Below, one piece after another: positions 60,756 to 64,000 of a stretch of 64,000 bases of DNA. The first letter of the stretch is position 1. Every line of letters starts with the position of its first letter. Under the pieces are notes generated by a model. The model ran no database searches. It was given only the letters and a program-made list of their open reading frames with translations, and had not been told where the DNA came from. The stretch spans positions 868,001 to 932,000 of the forward strand of contig NZ_BMIA01000003.1 in assembly GCF_014641595.1 (NCBI RefSeq), written 5' to 3'. The stretch comes from Dyadobacter endophyticus (GTDB lineage Bacteria > Bacteroidota > Bacteroidia > Cytophagales > Spirosomataceae). The translations under genes were made by a program, and so were the position numbers.

Positions 60756-63017
60756 ATGATACTACGCATACTCTTACTGTTCAGTTGCTTGCCATTTACC
60801 GCCTGGGCGCAGTTTTCACTTTCCGGAAAAATCTCCCTGGAAGGACAGGCCGACCCGGCATTCGGTGCGTCGGTTTATATCAATGAGTTAAAGACCGGCA
60901 CAACCGCCGATACTGCGGGTTATTTTCGCCTGGCGGGCATTCCCAAAGGCAGCTATACCATTCGCGTGAGCTACATTTCGCTGCCTACGATCACCGAAAA
61001 AAATGTACGGATTGACCGGGACATCAAGAAGGATTTTGTAATGAAATCGGGTGCCAATGCATTGGAAGAAGTGGTTGTAACAGGCACAATGAAGGAAGTT
61101 TCGAAGCTCGACAGCCCTGTGCCGGTCGATATCATTACCTCTAAATTCCTTTATAAAAACCCCGTCCCCAGCATATTCGAAGGATTAAGTTATGTAAATG
61201 GGGTGCGGCCACAGCTCAATTGCAATGTCTGCAACACGGGCGATATCCATATTAACGGGCTCGAAGGCCCCTACACAATGGTCCTCATCGACGGCATGCC
61301 GATGGTGAGCGGGCTTTCCACGGTATATGGGCTTTCTGGCATTCCAAACAGCCTGATCGAGCGCGTTGAGATCGTCAAAGGACCTGCGTCTACACTGTAT
61401 GGTTCGGAGGCCGTGGGTGGTTTGATCAATATTATCACCAAAAATCCCTCTAAGGCGCCGCGGTTTTCCGCCGATGCATTCAGCACTGCCTGGCGAGACT
61501 ACAATGTGGACCTGGGCGTTAAATTCACTCCCGGCGAAAAAAGCAGTTCGTTGCTGGGCATCAACTATTTCAATTACCAAAACCCCATTGACAATAACAA
61601 AGACGGGTTTACCGACATGACCCTGCAAAACCGCATTTCGATCTTCAACAAATGGTCGTTCGACCTGAAAAACAACAGGCAAGCCAATATAGCTGCGCGC
61701 TACTATTACGAAGACCGCTGGGGCGGCCAAATGCAATGGAACCGATCGTACCGCGGTGGCGATCAGGTTTATGGTGAAAGTATTTATACCAAACGTTTTG
61801 AGGTACTTGGAAACTACCAGCTACCGATGCCGGAAAAGGTAACGCTGCAATACTCTTTCAGCTCACACAACCAGAATTCGGCATACGGCCATGTGCCATT
61901 CAATGCCGACCAAAAAATCGTGTTTGCACAGTTTTTGTGGGACAAAGAGATCGGCAAGCACAGCCTCTTGATGGGAACGCCGTTCCGTTATACATTCTAC
62001 AACGACAATACGCCTGCTACCCGCTACGCCGACGGCCAGGACCACGCCGACAAGATTTACCTACCGGGAATATTTATCCAGGACGAGATCAAAAGCGGGC
62101 CGCATTCTATTCTTTTGGGCGCGCGCTACGACTATAACAGCCGCCACGGGAGCATTTTTACACCAAGAGCTGCGTACAAATACAAGTTTAACCAGACAGA
62201 CGTGGTCCGTTTAAACATCGGCCGCGGCTTCCGAATCGTGAACCTATTTACCGAAGATCATGCCGCATTGACCGGCTCGCGCGAGGTAATTTTGAAAGAA
62301 GCACTGAAACCCGAGCAAAGCTGGAATGGAAATATCAACTTCGTCAAGAAGATCGTGACGGGCAATTCGTTCATCGGAATCGACGCTTCGGTGTTTTATA
62401 CCTACTTCACAAACCGAATCCTGCCCGACTACGATACGAATCCCAACGAAATTATTTACGACAATCTTGACGGTTATGCAGTATCGAAAGGCATTAGTAT
62501 GAACCTCGATTTCAACTTTCCATTCCCTCTGAAAATCATCGCCGGCGGTACCTACATGGATAATTTCCAGAAAGAAAACGGCGTGCGTTTCAGGCCGGTA
62601 CTCACCGAAAAGTTCACAGGTACCTGGTCGGTTTCCTACGAAATTCAAAAGGCGGGGCTCTCGATCGATTACACGGGAAACATTTATGGCCCGATGCGCC
62701 TGCCGATCCTGAGCGAGGACGATCCGCGCGCCGCGAACTCGCCGGTATGGTCTTTGCAGAATATCCAGATGACCAAAAAGTTTGACAATGGACTGGAAAT
62801 TTACGGGGGTGTCAAAAATCTGCTCAACTTCACCCCCCCCGCCAATTCGATCGCCCGCGCGAACGATCCGTTCGACAAGAACGTCAAATTTGACGGGCAG
62901 GGACAGGTTATTGCAACGCCTGAGAATCCTTACCGGCTGACATTCGACCCATCGTATGTTTTTGCCCCAAATCAGGGCATCAGGGCGTTTTTGGGGATGA
63001 GATACACGCTCAGATGA
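60756..63017 (+). CDS. TonB-dependent receptor, probable metal or metal-complex uptake
   Basis: The 753-residue protein has a signal peptide (cleavage near AWAQ), a carboxypeptidase-like domain (about 22-95), a plug with a CNVCNTGDIHINGL segment and VEIVKGPASTLYGSEAVGG, and a barrel ending TLR. The two close cysteines in the plug are unusual for a TonB receptor and may bind a metal or form a disulfide. The DtxR-like box upstream suggests iron or manganese control. It is transcribed alone, with no SusD partner. Confidence 0.88.
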   Translation: MILRILLLFSCLPFTAWAQFSLSGKISLEGQADPAFGASVYINELKTGTTADTAGYFRLAGIPKGSYTIRVSYISLPTITEKNVRIDRDIKKDFVMKSGANALEEVVVTGTMKEVSKLDSPVPVDIITSKFLYKNPVPSIFEGLSYVNGVRPQLNCNVCNTGDIHINGLEGPYTMVLIDGMPMVSGLSTVYGLSGIPNSLIERVEIVKGPASTLYGSEAVGGLINIITKNPSKAPRFSADAFSTAWRDYNVDLGVKFTPGEKSSSLLGINYFNYQNPIDNNKDGFTDMTLQNRISIFNKWSFDLKNNRQANIAARYYYEDRWGGQMQWNRSYRGGDQVYGESIYTKRFEVLGNYQLPMPEKVTLQYSFSSHNQNSAYGHVPFNADQKIVFAQFLWDKEIGKHSLLMGTPFRYTFYNDNTPATRYADGQDHADKIYLPGIFIQDEIKSGPHSILLGARYDYNSRHGSIFTPRAAYKYKFNQTDVVRLNIGRGFRIVNLFTEDHAALTGSREVILKEALKPEQSWNGNINFVKKIVTGNSFIGIDASVFYTYFTNRILPDYDTNPNEIIYDNLDGYAVSKGISMNLDFNFPFPLKIIAGGTYMDNFQKENGVRFRPVLTEKFTGTWSVSYEIQKAGLSIDYTGNIYGPMRLPILSEDDPRAANSPVWSLQNIQMTKKFDNGLEIYGGVKNLLNFTPPANSIARANDPFDKNVKFDGQGQVIATPENPYRLTFDPSYVFAPNQGIRAFLGMRYTLR

Positions 63018-63104
63018 GGTTAATGCTCTTTGTTAAAAAATGTCGAATGAAATGTTATTATATAACTTTTCAAAGATCACAAACATTTAGCATGTTGATA
63101 TTCA

Positions 63105-63135
63105 TTGATTTGAATAATTTTTGATTGTATCTTTG
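63105..63135 (+). promoter_or_regulatory. Promoter of CBM48-like gene
   Basis: TTG (63105-63107) is followed after 20 bases by TATCTTTG (63128-63135), an exact match to the Bacteroidota consensus. The ATG at 63164 is 28 bases downstream. Confidence 0.65.
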
Positions 63136-63163
63136 AGCCATCAACCAATTAACACTACAAGTT

Positions 63164-63472
63164 ATGGCATTAGCAAAACAGTTTGTAAAAAGTAAATCTG
63201 TTTACAAAGTGACGTTTACAGTTCCCGCCGAGGCAGCCTCGGAAGCGAAGAAAGTTGCCCTCGTAGGCGAGTTCAATGGCTGGAACCCGGAAGAAGCAAT
63301 CGCATTGAAAAAACAGAAAGACGGTTCATTCAAAGCCAGTCTCGAGCTGGGTGCCGGAGAATATCAGTTCCGCTATATACTCGACGGTGACAAGTGGGAA
63401 AACGACTGGGAAGCAGACAAATATGTCCCGGCCGGTGTAGATGCTACCGAAAATTCAGTAGTAGTTCTTTAA
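63164..63472 (+). CDS. Stand-alone CBM48/AMPK-type glycogen-binding protein
   Basis: The 102-residue protein is a single early-set domain of the isoamylase/AMPK-beta type. VALVGEFNGWNPE is the core motif, with Trp and Asn positions used for alpha-glucan binding, and YQFRYILDGDKWEND follows. There is no signal peptide, so it would be cytosolic and could bind glycogen or maltodextrins. No catalytic domain is attached and no glycogen gene is adjacent. The gene has its own strong promoter and terminator. Confidence 0.88.
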   Translation: MALAKQFVKSKSVYKVTFTVPAEAASEAKKVALVGEFNGWNPEEAIALKKQKDGSFKASLELGAGEYQFRYILDGDKWENDWEADKYVPAGVDATENSVVVL

Positions 63473-63488
63473 TCGATCAGGAATCAAT

Positions 63489-63526
63489 AAAAAAACCGGA
63501 AAGCAGCGACGCTTTCCGGTTTTTTT
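63489..63526. terminator. Bidirectional intrinsic terminator
   Basis: A 16-pair stem including flanking A and T tracts (63489-63504 with 63511-63526) with a six-base loop lies between the CBM48-like gene and the convergent isomerase gene. It has a T run on either strand. Confidence 0.86.
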
Positions 63527-63551
63527 ATAGGTTAAATACAAATAGCGGTTA

Positions 63552-64000
63552 TCAAATCGCGAAGCTGTCACTCTCCACATAGGCCTTGATCAGCGCTTCC
63601 TCACCTTCTTTGCCTTGCTGCGAATTGCCGTGTTCCATACCCATGATGAACGACTTACCTTCTTTCTTGCTGCGGTCGTAGATGTATTTGAAGATATTTT
63701 TATAGTTGATTTCGCCGGTTGTCGGTTCTTTACGGCCTGGTTCGTCCCCAATCTGGAAGTAGTCGATCTCGCTCCACGTCCGGTCGATATTATAGATCAG
63801 GCGACCTTCATTTTTCTGCATGTGGTAAATATCGTACAGGATCTTGCAGGACTTGCTGTTCACACCGCGGCAAATTTCGTAAGTCTGATCAGAAGTTCTC
63901 AGGAACAGGTTCGGTGAATCGCTCAGCGGTTCGAGCACCATTACCAGCCCGTGCGGTTCGAGGATTTCGGCACCCCGGCGCAATGCGTCGATCACATGGC
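63552..64000 (-). CDS. Sugar isomerase/epimerase-family protein, C-terminal part
   Basis: The frame enters the window from the right edge; about 149 residues are visible and the N-terminus is missing. Motifs MVLEPL, LYDIYHMQ, GDEPGR and a late MEHG fit the AP-endonuclease-2-like barrel of hydroxypyruvate or tagatose/xylose isomerase-type enzymes, with the metal-binding Glu and Asp in place. The substrate cannot be told from the part available. It converges on the CBM48-like gene. Confidence 0.85.
   Translation of the reverse strand, partial: HVIDALRRGAEILEPHGLVMVLEPLSDSPNLFLRTSDQTYEICRGVNSKSCKILYDIYHMQKNEGRLIYNIDRTWSEIDYFQIGDEPGRKEPTTGEINYKNIFKYIYDRSKKEGKSFIMGMEHGNSQQGKEGEEALIKAYVESDSFAI

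Noticed and set aside
1-64000. CRISPR arrays, tRNA or rRNA genes, insertion sequences, prophage
   Set aside because: No repeated spacer pattern, cloverleaf, rRNA-like sequence, transposase or phage protein was found by eye; a covariance-model search would be needed to exclude small RNAs.

Overview
The window is a 64 kb piece of chromosome from a Bacteroidota bacterium. The best guess is Cytophagales/Spirosomataceae, probably Dyadobacter or a close relative. The evidence is several TonB-dependent receptors, a SusC/SusD pair with glycosidases, promoters of the Bacteroidota type (TTG, 19-20 bases, TAnnTTTG), scarce Shine-Dalgarno signals and roughly even base composition. The genus is inferred. 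No rRNA, tRNA, CRISPR array, insertion sequence or phage gene was seen, and coding density is high.

Left part (1-12 kb): the C-terminal end of a GH130 enzyme meets two translationally coupled GT4 glycosyltransferases. Next come a 37-residue lysine-rich ORF, a secreted metallo-beta-lactamase-fold hydrolase, a GH43-like glycosidase, an Ada methyltransferase/regulator with a clear promoter, several envelope proteins of unknown function and a CE15-type esterase.

Signalling region (11.6-21.2 kb): a sigma factor/anti-sigma-like pair on the + strand converges on an eight-gene minus-strand cluster. In transcription order this holds an ECF sigma factor, an anti-sigma-like membrane protein, an FHA-zinc ribbon protein, an acidic unknown protein, a zinc ribbon-FHA protein, a PP2C phosphatase, a membrane Ser/Thr kinase with Sel1-like repeats, and a membrane-anchored caspase-like protease. 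It looks like a complete write/read/erase phospho-signalling circuit with a protease output, and is the best candidate here for an undescribed system.

Transport block (21.4-30.9 kb): a FecA-like receptor, a DUF3179 protein, an MFS transporter, a second TonB-dependent receptor, two AhpD/carboxymuconolactone-decarboxylase-like proteins and an unknown membrane protein lie in one direction. A stack of three hairpins, one with a 23-bp perfect stem, separates the block from the signalling cluster.

Catabolic locus (31-48 kb): SusC, SusD and GH20 form one operon. A second holds creatininase-family, RidA, hydroxyacyl-CoA-dehydrogenase-family, enolase-superfamily, DMT transporter, DapA-like, SDR, deacetylase-like and GH109-like genes. 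A FadR-type GntR regulator sits upstream. The upstream regions of both operons and of the regulator each carry two TGTNNACA-like boxes 22-23 bases apart, which suggests one GntR regulon, probably for an N-acetylhexosamine-containing glycan or a derived sugar acid.

Exopolysaccharide module (48-54 kb): a GH2-like lipoprotein and a large processive GT2 synthase fused to a barrel lacking the acid/base Glu overlap by four bases. They converge on a tandem GH26-like protein whose N-terminal copy has lost its catalytic residues. The rest (54-64 kb) holds a glutathionylspermidine-synthase-like/lipoprotein pair, a Tat-exported PLP enzyme, an M23 peptidase-like protein, an aldo/keto reductase, DoxX, a TonB receptor behind a DtxR-like box, a free-standing CBM48-like protein and the end of a sugar isomerase/epimerase.
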